The notes under the pieces: model-generated
The model's input: only the letters and a program-made list of their open reading frames with translations
The model's database searches: none
Told to the model about the DNA's origin: nothing
Position numbers and translations under genes: made by a program
Source: Leptonema sp964619535
GTDB taxonomy: Bacteria > Spirochaetota > Leptospiria > Leptospirales > Leptonemataceae
Direction of reading: 5' to 3'
Assembly: GCA_964619535.1 (NCBI GenBank)
Contig: CAZUEX010000006.1
Span: 1-64,000, forward strand
Length of the DNA: 64,000 bases
Shown: positions 44,656 to 53,672 of the stretch, piece after piece
Layout: each line of letters begins with the position of its first letter
Numbering within the stretch: the first letter of the stretch is position 1

Positions 44656-46383
44656 ATGAAAAAGCAAAGCCTTGCACACAGCCTTTCCAACCCCGATCTG
44701 AAGGACGATGACCTGTCCAAAGTCGAATTGCTGAAACGGAATTCCAGGGGCCTCAGAGGCAACCTTGCCGAGGAGCTTGCCAGCGAAGCTCCCGCCTTCA
44801 GCGATCCCATGACACAGCTGCTGAAGTTTCACGGCATCTACCAGCAGGACAACAGGGATGAGCGCAAGCGCGGCCCCGATGGCAAGATGCAGAAGAACCA
44901 CAGCCTGATGGTACGCTGCCGAATTCCAGGGGGACGTCTAACGGCGGAGCAGTATTTGAGGCTCGATGAGCTTTCAGACCTGTTTGGCCTGGGCTCGCTC
45001 AGACTGACAACGCGACAGAGCATCCAGTTCCATGGCGTTTTGAAGAGCCATTCTCGCGAACTGCTGAAGGCCATTCACGATGCACTTCTTTCTACGATCG
45101 CTGCCTGCGGCGACGTCGTTCGAAACGTTACCCAGGCCTTAAACCCAACCGGCGACCCGGCACTTGCACAGCTGAATGCCGTTGCCGATCGCCTTTCTTC
45201 ACACTTTGAGCCACGCTCCGGGGCCTATGCAGAGATCTGGCTCGATGGAGAACCGGTAGAGTTCGAAGAAAAGCTGGAGCCCATTTACGGAACACAGTAT
45301 CTGCCGCGAAAATTCAAGATCGGTATAACCATAGCAGGGAACAATTCGCTCGACCTTTTCACAAACGACATGGGCATTGCCGCCACACTGAAGAACGGAA
45401 GCATTGATGGCTACTACTTCTACGCTGGCGGAGGCCTGGGCAAGAGTCATAGAAATCCTGCCACCTATCCACGCCTGGCCAGCGCGCTGGGATGGGTTCC
45501 AGAAGAGGCATTGATTCCGGTTTCAGAGGCAATCATTACGACACAGAGGGATTTTGGCGACAGAAAGGACCGCAAACATGCACGTCTGAAATACCTGATC
45601 GAAGAACAGGGCGTGGACTGGTTTCGTGCTGAAGTCGAGCGACGATCAGGTTATACATTCGATCAACGCGAAGAACCGCAGTGGACCAATCCTGAGTATC
45701 TCGGATGGCAGGAAGCCGTAAACGGAACGTTATCACTGGGATTGCACATTTTGGCCGGACGAATCAAGGACTTTGAAAATCGTCCACTTCGCAGTGCAAT
45801 TCGCGAGGTAGTTGCCCGGTATGGTCCGGACATTCAGATTACGCCAGACCAGGACCTGATTTTGCTGAACATTGCAAAAGAGCACCGGCAGGCCATCGAA
45901 GACCATTTCAAGAAGTACGGCATTTCGCTGAGCCCTGAAGGATCGCTCTATCACCGGGCACTGGCCTGCCCTGCCCTGCCTACCTGTGGCCTGGCCATTA
46001 CCGAAGCAGAACGACTGCTGCCCTCGGTCCTTGACAAGCTGCAACGACCGCTGAACGAGCTTGGTCTGCCTGCTCCAACCATTCGCATGACCGGCTGCCC
46101 CAACGGCTGTGCAAGGCCCTACAGTGCGGAGATCGGACTGGTGGGTCGGTCTGTGGGTCTGTATGCCCTGTATCTTGGAGGCAATGTAGAGGGCACAAGA
46201 CTGGCAGCAGAGGTCACCGACTCTCTGAAGGCAGAGCACCTTGAAGAGGCCGGTCGAATACTGTTCGGTGCCTGGAAGCAGCAACGCCTGACGCCGAACG
46301 AAGCCTTCGGGGATTTTGCACACCGCCTGGGCACGGATGCCCTTCGGCAACTCCTTTCTCCTCTGCTGGCAGGGGAGAAGTAA
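44656..46383 (+). CDS. cysI: Sulfite reductase haemoprotein (sirohaem, 4Fe-4S)
   Basis: A 575-residue sulfite/nitrite reductase that reduces sulfite to sulfide with six electrons. Two ferredoxin-like and two sirohaem domains are seen; RLTTRQSIQFHGV is the basic substrate region. The cluster/sirohaem ligands are Cys438, Cys444, Cys481 and Cys485 (CPALPTC and GCPNGC). ATG 44656 has a GGAAGC box; ATG 44641 is also possible. Without a CysJ gene nearby, it may be ferredoxin dependent. Genes for CysD and CysN follow. Confidence 0.93.
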   Translation: MKKQSLAHSLSNPDLKDDDLSKVELLKRNSRGLRGNLAEELASEAPAFSDPMTQLLKFHGIYQQDNRDERKRGPDGKMQKNHSLMVRCRIPGGRLTAEQYLRLDELSDLFGLGSLRLTTRQSIQFHGVLKSHSRELLKAIHDALLSTIAACGDVVRNVTQALNPTGDPALAQLNAVADRLSSHFEPRSGAYAEIWLDGEPVEFEEKLEPIYGTQYLPRKFKIGITIAGNNSLDLFTNDMGIAATLKNGSIDGYYFYAGGGLGKSHRNPATYPRLASALGWVPEEALIPVSEAIITTQRDFGDRKDRKHARLKYLIEEQGVDWFRAEVERRSGYTFDQREEPQWTNPEYLGWQEAVNGTLSLGLHILAGRIKDFENRPLRSAIREVVARYGPDIQITPDQDLILLNIAKEHRQAIEDHFKKYGISLSPEGSLYHRALACPALPTCGLAITEAERLLPSVLDKLQRPLNELGLPAPTIRMTGCPNGCARPYSAEIGLVGRSVGLYALYLGGNVEGTRLAAEVTDSLKAEHLEEAGRILFGAWKQQRLTPNEAFGDFAHRLGTDALRQLLSPLLAGEK

Positions 46384-46428
46384 ACCGGATCGCTGTAATC
46401 CAGATCAACCTATACAGGAGCATGTTTT

Positions 46429-47337
46429 ATGTTAGAAGCTACCGTTGCCAGATCTCACCTCGATGAACTGGAAGACGAGGCCATCCACATTCTTCGCGAA
46501 ACGGCGGCACAGTTTGAGCGCCCCGCTTTGCTTTTCTCTGGAGGGAAAGATTCAATAACACTGGTCAGGCTGGCTGAAAAGGCCTTCCGACCGGCAAGGT
46601 TTCCGTTCCCGCTGGTGCATATTGATACCGGGCATAACTTTCCTGAAACGATAGAGTTTCGCGATGCCCTTGTAAACAGACTGAATGAACGTCTGATCGT
46701 TCGTACCGTGCAGGATTCCATTGATCGCGGCCGCGTAAAAGAAGAAAAAGGCAAATGGGCAAGCCGCAATGCCCTGCAAACGGTAACACTCCTCGATACC
46801 ATAGAAGAGTTCCGTTTTGATGCCTGCATTGGCGGAGCCAGAAGAGACGAAGAAAAAGCACGGGCAAAAGAACGCGTGTTCTCTGTCCGCAACGACTTCG
46901 GTGAGTGGGACCCCAGGCTACAACGACCGGAACTGTGGGATCTCTATAACGGCCATATCCAGCCCGGTGAGAATGTACGTGTCTTCCCTATCAGCAACTG
47001 GACAGAGCTGGACGTATGGAACTACATTCGTCGCGAAAACCTTGACATCCCTTCTATCTACTTCACCCACCGCAGACCGTGTGTGCGAAGGCTTGGCTTG
47101 CTCTTCCCCGTCTCTCCTTTCGTCGAGCTTGATGGCGAAGCGGTAGAAGAGGTGCAGGTGCGCTTTCGCACTGTCGGTGACATGACCTGCACCGCCGCAG
47201 TGGAATCCACGGCCAAAACCATCGATGAGATCATCCAGGAGATCCAGACGGCCAACCTGACAGAACGAGGAGCACGTCTCGATGACCGTCGATCCGAAAC
47301 GGCCATGGAAGATCGAAAAAAAGGAGGGTATTTTTGA
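46429..47337 (+). CDS. cysD: Sulfate adenylyltransferase small subunit
   Basis: Forms adenylylsulfate from sulfate and ATP together with CysN. The 302-residue protein has the PP-loop LLFSGGKDSITLV near residue 28, HIDTGHNFPET, IGGARRDEEKARAKERVFS, the FPISNWTELDVWNYI segment and YFTHRRPCVRR. AGGAG precedes ATG 46429. The cysN gene starts two bases after its stop. Confidence 0.96.
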   Translation: MLEATVARSHLDELEDEAIHILRETAAQFERPALLFSGGKDSITLVRLAEKAFRPARFPFPLVHIDTGHNFPETIEFRDALVNRLNERLIVRTVQDSIDRGRVKEEKGKWASRNALQTVTLLDTIEEFRFDACIGGARRDEEKARAKERVFSVRNDFGEWDPRLQRPELWDLYNGHIQPGENVRVFPISNWTELDVWNYIRRENLDIPSIYFTHRRPCVRRLGLLFPVSPFVELDGEAVEEVQVRFRTVGDMTCTAAVESTAKTIDEIIQEIQTANLTERGARLDDRRSETAMEDRKKGGYF

Positions 47338-47338
47338 A

Positions 47339-48598
47339 ATGGAGATTCTACGATTTATTACAGCTGGCAGTGTCGACGACGGCAAAAGTACTCTGATCGG
47401 CAGACTGCTTTATGATTCTAAAGCTCTGGCCAGAGACTTGATTGAGGCTATCGAAACATCCAGCCGCAATGCAGGATCCGAACGCGTCAACCTGGCGTTG
47501 TTAACCGACGGCCTTCGCGCTGAACGAGAACAGGGAATCACCATCGATGTAGCCTATCGCTACTTTACAACCGATCGACGTAAGTTTATCATTGCCGATG
47601 CCCCCGGCCACATTCAGTACACGCGAAACATGGTTACCGGCGCCTCCAATTCCGATCTGGCCATCATTCTTGTGGACGCCCGAACAGGAATCATCGAGCA
47701 GACACGAAGGCATACCTACATTGCCAACCTGCTTGGAATCCGTCATATCATTCTTGCAGTGAACAAGATGGATCTTGTCGACTTTTCACAGGAGCGCTTC
47801 AATGAAATCGAACAGGAATATCGGCACTTCACCGACAACATGAACTTTCGCGAGATTGTTTGCATTCCTCTCATTGCACTGGACGGCGACAACGTTGTTC
47901 ACCGGTCTGAGCGAATGCCATGGTATTCGGGCCGCACCCTTATGCAGGTCCTGGAAAACGTAGATGTAAGCATGGACCGAAACTATACCCTGCCGCGCTT
48001 TCCTGTGCAGTGGGTCATCCGACCGCAATCTGACGAATACCATGACTTTCGTGGCTATGCAGGCACCGTGGCCTCGGGCATATTTTCAAAAGGGGACGAG
48101 GTTCTGGCCCTGCCTTCTAACCGACGCAGTAGAATTGCGAAGATACTGAAGTTCGATCGTGAGCTACAGTATGCTCCCGCCGGGCATTCGGCGACGATCT
48201 TGCTGGAAGATGACATAGATATCAGTCGTGGTGATATGCTCGTTCATCCTGACTCTGCACCTGCACAGGGGAAGGAAATCCAGGCAGACATCTGCTGGAT
48301 GAGTGAAGATGCACTGATCCCGGGGCAACGCTTCACGCTACGGCATACAACGAAAGAGGTTCGGGCTATCGTTCAATCGATCGACCACCGTATCAATATA
48401 CATACGCTGGATCGGGAAAAGACCGATCAATTCGAGTTGAATGATATTGGAAGGGTCAGCATTCGACTCTCTGATCCCATCTTTACCGATCCCTATGCCC
48501 TGAACCGGAAGACAGGCAGCTTCATTCTGATTGGCCAGGACAATGCTACGGTTGCCGCCGGCATGGTAACGGCAGAAGCGCCTACCTTTACCATATAA
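47339..48598 (+). CDS. cysN: Sulfate adenylyltransferase large subunit (GTPase)
   Basis: A 419-residue EF-Tu-like GTPase that drives CysD. The P-loop GSVDDGKS lies at 10-17, then EREQGITIDVAYRYF, DAPGHIQYTRNM and NKMDLVDFS. C-terminal beta-barrel domains end at TFTI, so there is no fused APS kinase domain (as found in CysNC or NodQ). This agrees with the APS-type reductase of the cluster. AAGGAGGG precedes the ATG. Confidence 0.96.
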   Translation: MEILRFITAGSVDDGKSTLIGRLLYDSKALARDLIEAIETSSRNAGSERVNLALLTDGLRAEREQGITIDVAYRYFTTDRRKFIIADAPGHIQYTRNMVTGASNSDLAIILVDARTGIIEQTRRHTYIANLLGIRHIILAVNKMDLVDFSQERFNEIEQEYRHFTDNMNFREIVCIPLIALDGDNVVHRSERMPWYSGRTLMQVLENVDVSMDRNYTLPRFPVQWVIRPQSDEYHDFRGYAGTVASGIFSKGDEVLALPSNRRSRIAKILKFDRELQYAPAGHSATILLEDDIDISRGDMLVHPDSAPAQGKEIQADICWMSEDALIPGQRFTLRHTTKEVRAIVQSIDHRINIHTLDREKTDQFELNDIGRVSIRLSDPIFTDPYALNRKTGSFILIGQDNATVAAGMVTAEAPTFTI

Positions 48599-48604
48599 CG
48601 AAAA

Positions 48605-48639
48605 CCGTGCGGGTCGGCAATTTCAACCGACCTGCACGG
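48605..48639 (+). terminator. Long hairpin after cysN
   Basis: A 13-bp stem with one G-T pair (CCGTGCGGGTCGG with CCGACCTGCACGG) and a nine-base loop lies six bases after the cysN stop. There is no T-run, so it may be a 3' stabiliser or factor-dependent terminator. Confidence 0.5.
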
Positions 48640-48794
48640 CATCCTGCTTCATTACAAAATAGGATAACGATCCAGCTAAACCCTGGACACAGCCCCTTCC
48701 GCCCATCGGCGAAGGCTCGAACGGAAGCATCCGACCCGCTGTCAGAACTCACCATAAAATGGTTGCTTTGCAGGCTTTCTTCTGAACAATTAAA

Positions 48795-49766
48795 ATGGCC
48801 ATGAGCCCCTCTTTGCGAATAGCCGGCCTGTATGCCATTGCTGGCATCCTGTGGATCCTTTTATCGGATCGGGCCGTGCAATGGGTGAGCCATGATCCGG
48901 AAACCCTGATCGCATTGCAGACGATGAAGGGCTGGTTCTTCGTTGGTATCACGGCACTGCTTCTACACCAGCTGATTCGACAGCAGATGTCCAGGCTTAA
49001 CCGCATGAATGCCGAGCTTGAAGACCGGGTACTGGAGCGCACCCGTCGACTTGAAGAGATGAACAATGAGCTGGAATCCTTCACATACACCGTCTCTCAT
49101 GACCTGAAAGCCCCGCTGCGTGCCATCGATGGCTTTGGTTCTCTTCTGCAGAGTCAGCATGCAGACTCCCTTCCTGACGAAGCCAATCACTATATACAGC
49201 GCATGCGCCAGGCCGCTGCACAGATGAACCGCCTGATTGAAGACCTGCTTTCTTATTCTCGAATCGAACGCCGGGAACTCCATCTTCGCACTTTCAGCCT
49301 GCAACAACAGATTGAGCGCTTGCTGGAAGAACAGTCCGAACAGATACAAGAGGTAGGTGCTGTAATCACCGTTGATGTAGAATGTGATGAGGTGATAGCC
49401 GATCCGGAGGGGCTGCTTCTCGTCTTCCGGAACCTTCTTGAGAATGCCCTGAAATTCTGCAAAGAGAGAGAACCGCATATTTCTATACAATCATACCAGA
49501 AAAAGGATCGCTGTATCATAGAATTTCGCGATAATGGTATTGGCTTTGAACCAGAGTACTCTGAGAAGATATTTCAGATCTTTCAACGCCTGCATCCGGA
49601 ATCTGTATTTCCAGGTACAGGCATCGGACTGGCTATTGCACGGAAAGCCATGACACGCATGAACGGTACAATCTCTGCCAGCAGTCGGCCGGGAGAAGGA
49701 GCTACCTTCACTCTTACGTTACAGATCCCATCGACCAGGCCGGCAGGACCAGCACCACATGCATGA
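48795..49766 (+). CDS. Membrane sensor histidine kinase
   Basis: A 323-residue kinase. Two hydrophobic segments near the N-terminus flank a very short loop, then a coiled coil, a HisKA domain with TVSHDLKAPLRAIDGF (His102) and a HATPase domain with NLLENALKFC and GTGIGLAIARK. This is the phytochrome-like or FixL-like group. It lacks a receiver. Its 3' end overlaps the next gene's start by eight bases, and that gene starts with two receiver domains, so the two form a two-component pair. Confidence 0.93.
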   Translation: MAMSPSLRIAGLYAIAGILWILLSDRAVQWVSHDPETLIALQTMKGWFFVGITALLLHQLIRQQMSRLNRMNAELEDRVLERTRRLEEMNNELESFTYTVSHDLKAPLRAIDGFGSLLQSQHADSLPDEANHYIQRMRQAAAQMNRLIEDLLSYSRIERRELHLRTFSLQQQIERLLEEQSEQIQEVGAVITVDVECDEVIADPEGLLLVFRNLLENALKFCKEREPHISIQSYQKKDRCIIEFRDNGIGFEPEYSEKIFQIFQRLHPESVFPGTGIGLAIARKAMTRMNGTISASSRPGEGATFTLTLQIPSTRPAGPAPHA

Positions 49767-52221
49767 CAATGTAAAAATTCTCTTTATTGAAGATAATCCC
49801 TTTGACGTAGAAATTATCCAGAGCAACCTCATCGGCCATCAAACAGTCCATGCTTCTACGTTGAGAGAAGCCCGCCAGCTGCTATATTCTCCCCTCGACA
49901 TCGTTCTCAGTGACCTCCATCTGCCCGACGGAACAGGACTCGATCTGCTTGTTGAGATACGCAAACAGGAACTACCTCTTCCTTTTATACTGATGACCGG
50001 AGCCGGTGATCAACAGGCAGCCATTTCCGCAATCCGTTCCGGAGCCGACGACTATCTCGTAAAAGACACGGCATCGATGAGCCGATTGCAAAAGTCAATC
50101 CACAATGCCATCGAACGATTTCGGGCAGATAAAGAAAGAATCAGCAGGCCTCTTCGCGTTCTCTACGCAGAACCAAACACCTCTGATGTAGATCTGACCA
50201 TTGCTCACCTGAAAAAGCATGCTCCCTACATCATGATCGATATCGTTCACTCCGCAAAAGATGTATGCAACATGCTGTCCAGTGCCACCTCCTACGACGT
50301 CCTTTTGCTCGACTTCATGCTGCCCGATACAAATGCCCTGGGCCTTATGCAGGCTTTGCAGACACAACCCGGTTTCGACCTGCCGGTGGTACTCGTAACA
50401 GGCCATGGTAACGAAAAGATCATCGCAGAAGCCATACGACTGGGCGTGGCGGACTATGTAATCAAGCATTCCGGCTACCTCTTCGAGCTGGTCCCCACGC
50501 TTGAGAATGTAACGAGGATGCATCGACTTCGCATGGAACGTTCTGCCCTGGCCGAAAGCGAAGAGAGGTTTCGTCTGCTTGCCGAGAATGCCCGCGATAT
50601 TATCTACCGCTACGAGCTTCAGCCGAGAAAGCGGTTTACCTATGTTTCACCCGCTGCCATGCGACTCACCGGATTTACACCGGAAGAGCATTATGCCGAT
50701 CCTGACCTTATCTTCAGGATGATTCACCCCGCAGACAGATGGAAGTTCAGTTTGAATGCTTCATCCTTTCAGAGCCCGGTTGTCATGCGCTGGTTGAGAA
50801 AGGACGGCACCGTTCTGTGGACAGAGCAGGAAAACGTTCCATGCTACGATGAAAACGGAGGCCTGGTGGCCATAGAAGGCATCGCTCGCGACATCACCGA
50901 ACGCAAAGAGGCAGAGGATCGGCTCCACTTCCTGGCCCATTTCGACCCATTAACCGAACTTCCGAATCGCTGGTCTTTCATGGAACAGATTGAACGGTGC
51001 ATGAAAGGATGGGACGGGGAAAAACGAATCCTCAGCCTGCTGCTTCTCGATCTGGATCGATTCAAGATGATCAACGAAAGCCTGGGGCACCGCATCGGTG
51101 ACATGCTGCTGTGCGGTGTGGCCGAGCGCCTGCAGGAAACGATGGATGTCGATGACATCCTGGCGAGGCCCGGAGGAGATGAATTCGGCATCCTTATCGA
51201 ATCAGACAATGACCCACGGGTTGCCGAGCAACGAGCCCTATCGATTATCAACCTGTTACAGGCGCCATTCGTTATCGATCAGGGCCTGCTCTATGTCGGT
51301 GTTAGCATCGGAATCTGCTCCTTTCCTGTAACCGCCTGCAATGCAGAAGAAATGATGCGAAATGCAGAGGCCGCTCTGTATCGGGCCAAAGAAGAGGGAC
51401 GAAACACCTACCGCATGTACACGGAGGACCTGACGCGAAAGGCCCTGGACCGTCTTGAAATAGAGACACTGCTTCGCGAGGCCCTGGCAAATGAAGAGCT
51501 CTATCTCGAGTATCAGCCCCTGGTTTCCGTTCATTCCAACCGAATCTTTGGAGCCGAGGCCTTAATCCGCTGGAAGAATCCCCGACGTGGAATGATCTAT
51601 CCGGATCAATTTATACCGGTGGCCGAGGAAACCGGTCTGATTGCCGGCATCGGTGCTTTTGCCCTGCTCCATGCCTGCCATACCATGAAAGGCCTTCTCG
51701 ATGAAGGTCTTCCTCTGCAGACGATGGCCATAAACATATCACCACGCCAGTTTCTCTTGCAAGATGTTGTATCTTCTGTGCAGCACTGTTTAGCCGAAAG
51801 CGGGCTACTGCCCGAATTTCTGGAGCTTGAAATCACAGAATCAGCTCTGATGCACGATCCGGACCAGGCCTTACAGACCCTTCTGTCATTGCGCGACCTT
51901 GGAATCCGCCTGGCTATCGACGATTTTGGAACGGGCTATTCCTCCCTGGCGCACCTGAAACGCTTCCCCCTTCACAAGCTGAAGATTGACCGTTCCTTTA
52001 TACGGGACATTCCTCACGACCGTGATTCCGAAAAGATTGCAACAACGATCGTGGCCATGGCAAGAGGGCTGGACCTGAAGGTTCTGGCAGAGGGGGTGGA
52101 AAACGAAGACCAGAGACGGTTCCTTGTGGAGCAGAACTGTGATTTTTTCCAGGGATTCCTGTGCAGTCCACCCGTGACGGCTGAAACCCTGGCAGCAATG
52201 ATCAGACAGCAGATCCCCTGA
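49759..52221 (+). CDS. REC-REC-PAS-GGDEF-EAL response regulator
   Basis: An 820-residue cytoplasmic protein. REC1 (phospho-acceptor Asp52 in LSDLHLPDG) and REC2 (Asp185 in LLDFMLPD) are followed by a PAS/PAC domain (about 265-385), a GGDEF domain with intact GGDEF (472-476), and an EAL domain with EALIRW (600-602), ELEITESAL, DDFGTGYSSL, KIDRSFI and AEGVE, all the residues needed for phosphodiesterase activity. It may thus make or degrade cyclic di-GMP in response to the kinase encoded just upstream. No strict RxxD I-site is seen before GGDEF. Confidence 0.95.
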   Translation: MHDNVKILFIEDNPFDVEIIQSNLIGHQTVHASTLREARQLLYSPLDIVLSDLHLPDGTGLDLLVEIRKQELPLPFILMTGAGDQQAAISAIRSGADDYLVKDTASMSRLQKSIHNAIERFRADKERISRPLRVLYAEPNTSDVDLTIAHLKKHAPYIMIDIVHSAKDVCNMLSSATSYDVLLLDFMLPDTNALGLMQALQTQPGFDLPVVLVTGHGNEKIIAEAIRLGVADYVIKHSGYLFELVPTLENVTRMHRLRMERSALAESEERFRLLAENARDIIYRYELQPRKRFTYVSPAAMRLTGFTPEEHYADPDLIFRMIHPADRWKFSLNASSFQSPVVMRWLRKDGTVLWTEQENVPCYDENGGLVAIEGIARDITERKEAEDRLHFLAHFDPLTELPNRWSFMEQIERCMKGWDGEKRILSLLLLDLDRFKMINESLGHRIGDMLLCGVAERLQETMDVDDILARPGGDEFGILIESDNDPRVAEQRALSIINLLQAPFVIDQGLLYVGVSIGICSFPVTACNAEEMMRNAEAALYRAKEEGRNTYRMYTEDLTRKALDRLEIETLLREALANEELYLEYQPLVSVHSNRIFGAEALIRWKNPRRGMIYPDQFIPVAEETGLIAGIGAFALLHACHTMKGLLDEGLPLQTMAINISPRQFLLQDVVSSVQHCLAESGLLPEFLELEITESALMHDPDQALQTLLSLRDLGIRLAIDDFGTGYSSLAHLKRFPLHKLKIDRSFIRDIPHDRDSEKIATTIVAMARGLDLKVLAEGVENEDQRRFLVEQNCDFFQGFLCSPPVTAETLAAMIRQQIP

Positions 52222-52237
52222 ATTTTTTCCGGGCCGT

Positions 52238-52264
52238 GAACCATTGCTCATCTCAGGGGGTATC
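52238..52264 (+). promoter_or_regulatory. Possible ECF-type promoter of the Spy/sigma/anti-sigma operon
   Basis: GAACC at 52238-52242 and GTATCC at about 52260-52265 lie 17 bases apart, resembling ECF promoters with a GAAC -35. The leader downstream contains the inverted repeat TGCACCG / CGGTGCA (52274-52280 and 52312-52318). Autoregulation is inferred only. Confidence 0.35.
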
Positions 52265-52333
52265 CATAACAGATGCACCGAAAAGGACGTTCAGAACAGA
52301 GGTCCCGGAGACGGTGCAGAAAAGGAGATCAAT

Positions 52334-52798
52334 ATGTTGAAGAAGATTGCCATATCCACACTTCTGATCGGCCTTGCCGTTCCAGCACTGGAAGCAAGAC
52401 CACCTGAAGGCCCCGGAGGCCCTCCCCGTCCTGAAAGAGCAGAAAAGATGCTTAAGAGGATGAAGAAGGACCTGGACCTGACCGAGGAGCAAGTTACAAA
52501 GATCAAGGCCATTCAGCAGAAGTATCATGTGAAGCAGGAGGCCATCCGAGAAAAGATGGAGCCGCTGCACAAAGAGCTGATGAAGACCATGATGAGCGAC
52601 TCCCCCAATCGCGCCACGTTTGAAAGCCTTCTGCGAAAGCTGTCGGACCTGCGCATTCAAGGTCGGTTGATTGAGTTCGATCAGCGCCAGGAAATCATGG
52701 CCGTACTCACCGCAGAGCAGCGGGCCGAATGGATAGAGCGTATGGAAAAGCATCGCAAGAAGTTCATGAAAAAGCGTAGAAAAGACGACCGCGACTGA
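52334..52798 (+). CDS. Spy/CpxP-family periplasmic protein (CnrX/ZraP-like)
   Basis: About 154 residues. A signal peptide (ISTLLIGLAVPALEA) leads into a Pro/Gly stretch and then a long helical domain with two LTxEQ motifs: DLTEEQVTKIK and VLTAEQRAEW. This is the Spy/CpxP/ZraP/CnrX fold, in which periplasmic dimers act as chaperones or metal sensors. AAAGGAG precedes the ATG. Next genes are an ECF sigma factor and a single-span membrane protein, so a sensory role on anti-sigma activity is suggested. Confidence 0.8.
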   Translation: MLKKIAISTLLIGLAVPALEARPPEGPGGPPRPERAEKMLKRMKKDLDLTEEQVTKIKAIQQKYHVKQEAIREKMEPLHKELMKTMMSDSPNRATFESLLRKLSDLRIQGRLIEFDQRQEIMAVLTAEQRAEWIERMEKHRKKFMKKRRKDDRD

Positions 52799-52818
52799 CT
52801 TTAAAGCAGGTCAGCCAT

Positions 52819-53334
52819 ATGACTGAAAAGGAATTTCAATCCATCGTCTCGAGCACCAAACGTGCGGTGCTCGGGGCCATCCGTCATCATCTTTCACCGG
52901 CCCTTCATCAATGGATCGATGATGTGGCCCAGGAAACCTATCTGCGACTTTACCGCTATCTTGAAAAGCAGGATGAGGTCCAGGGGGAGTCGCTGTCTTC
53001 ACTTGCCTACGTCATTGCCCGCAACGAATCCTATCGCATGAATCAAAAGGTAGGACGCGAAGACATCCGATCCAATCAGTTTGAAAGCGTGGTCGATGAC
53101 CGTCCGGCCCGAGAACAGAACCACGAAGAAACACTTTCTGCGGCTCTGTCTTTGCTGGACGAAGAACTGGCTCCGGTCGTGGCCCTTACGGCCAGCGGAT
53201 ACAGGACAGCAGAAATCGCCGAAAGGATGGATATACCGGTAGGCACCGTAAAATCACGCTTACACCGGGCTCGTAAGAAGCTCCGCAACAGTTATGAGAA
53301 ATGGTTTCCAGAGAAAGGAGGACCACATGAATAA
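52819..53334 (+). CDS. ECF-family RNA polymerase sigma factor
   Basis: A 171-residue sigma70-like factor. Region 2 has DDVAQETYLRLYRYL and ARNESYRMNQKVGR, and region 4 has LALTASGYRTAEIAERMDIPVGTVKSRLHRARKKLR (named here by its core GTVKSRLHRARKKL). No extra domains. The anti-sigma-like gene starts inside its 3' end, overlapping by eight bases. It likely responds to an envelope or metal signal relayed by the Spy-like protein upstream. Confidence 0.92.
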   Translation: MTEKEFQSIVSSTKRAVLGAIRHHLSPALHQWIDDVAQETYLRLYRYLEKQDEVQGESLSSLAYVIARNESYRMNQKVGREDIRSNQFESVVDDRPAREQNHEETLSAALSLLDEELAPVVALTASGYRTAEIAERMDIPVGTVKSRLHRARKKLRNSYEKWFPEKGGPHE

Positions 53335-53665
53335 CAGACTGAAACTGGAAGAAGCAATCGAAAGCCGGCTGCATGATGACCTCTGGGAAAAGCGTATCCA
53401 CCAGCAGGTGATGAAACGTGTACGCTCTCAGAAGCGCAGACGCCTTGGTGCCGTTGCGGCCGTGGTTCTGGCCCTTGGTGCAGGAACGTTTCTGTCAACA
53501 GAAACGGCACAGACGGCTATAGCGTCCTTTACCGGCACGGTGCCTGCATCGTCCGCAACAGAAGAAGCGCTGAACTCACAGGATCCTATGCTGTGGAGCG
53601 GCTTTACCAAATATCCGTTTCAAGAAGACGAGGAGTTAAGCATCGTCCTTGGCAGCACATTCTAA
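53327..53665 (+). CDS. Probable single-span anti-sigma factor
   Basis: About 112 residues. A charged cytoplasmic N-terminus (about 1-38, helical, with KLEEAIESRLHDDLWEKR) is followed by one membrane segment (VAAVVLALGAGTFLS) and a short periplasmic tail. No zinc-binding ZAS motif (HxxxCxxC) is present. The overlap with the sigma factor, the membrane topology and an upstream Spy/CnrX-like gene match CnrY-type anti-sigma proteins. AAAGGAGG precedes the ATG. Confidence 0.7.
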   Translation: MNNRLKLEEAIESRLHDDLWEKRIHQQVMKRVRSQKRRRLGAVAAVVLALGAGTFLSTETAQTAIASFTGTVPASSATEEALNSQDPMLWSGFTKYPFQEDEELSIVLGSTF

Positions 53666-53672
53666 ACGTGCA

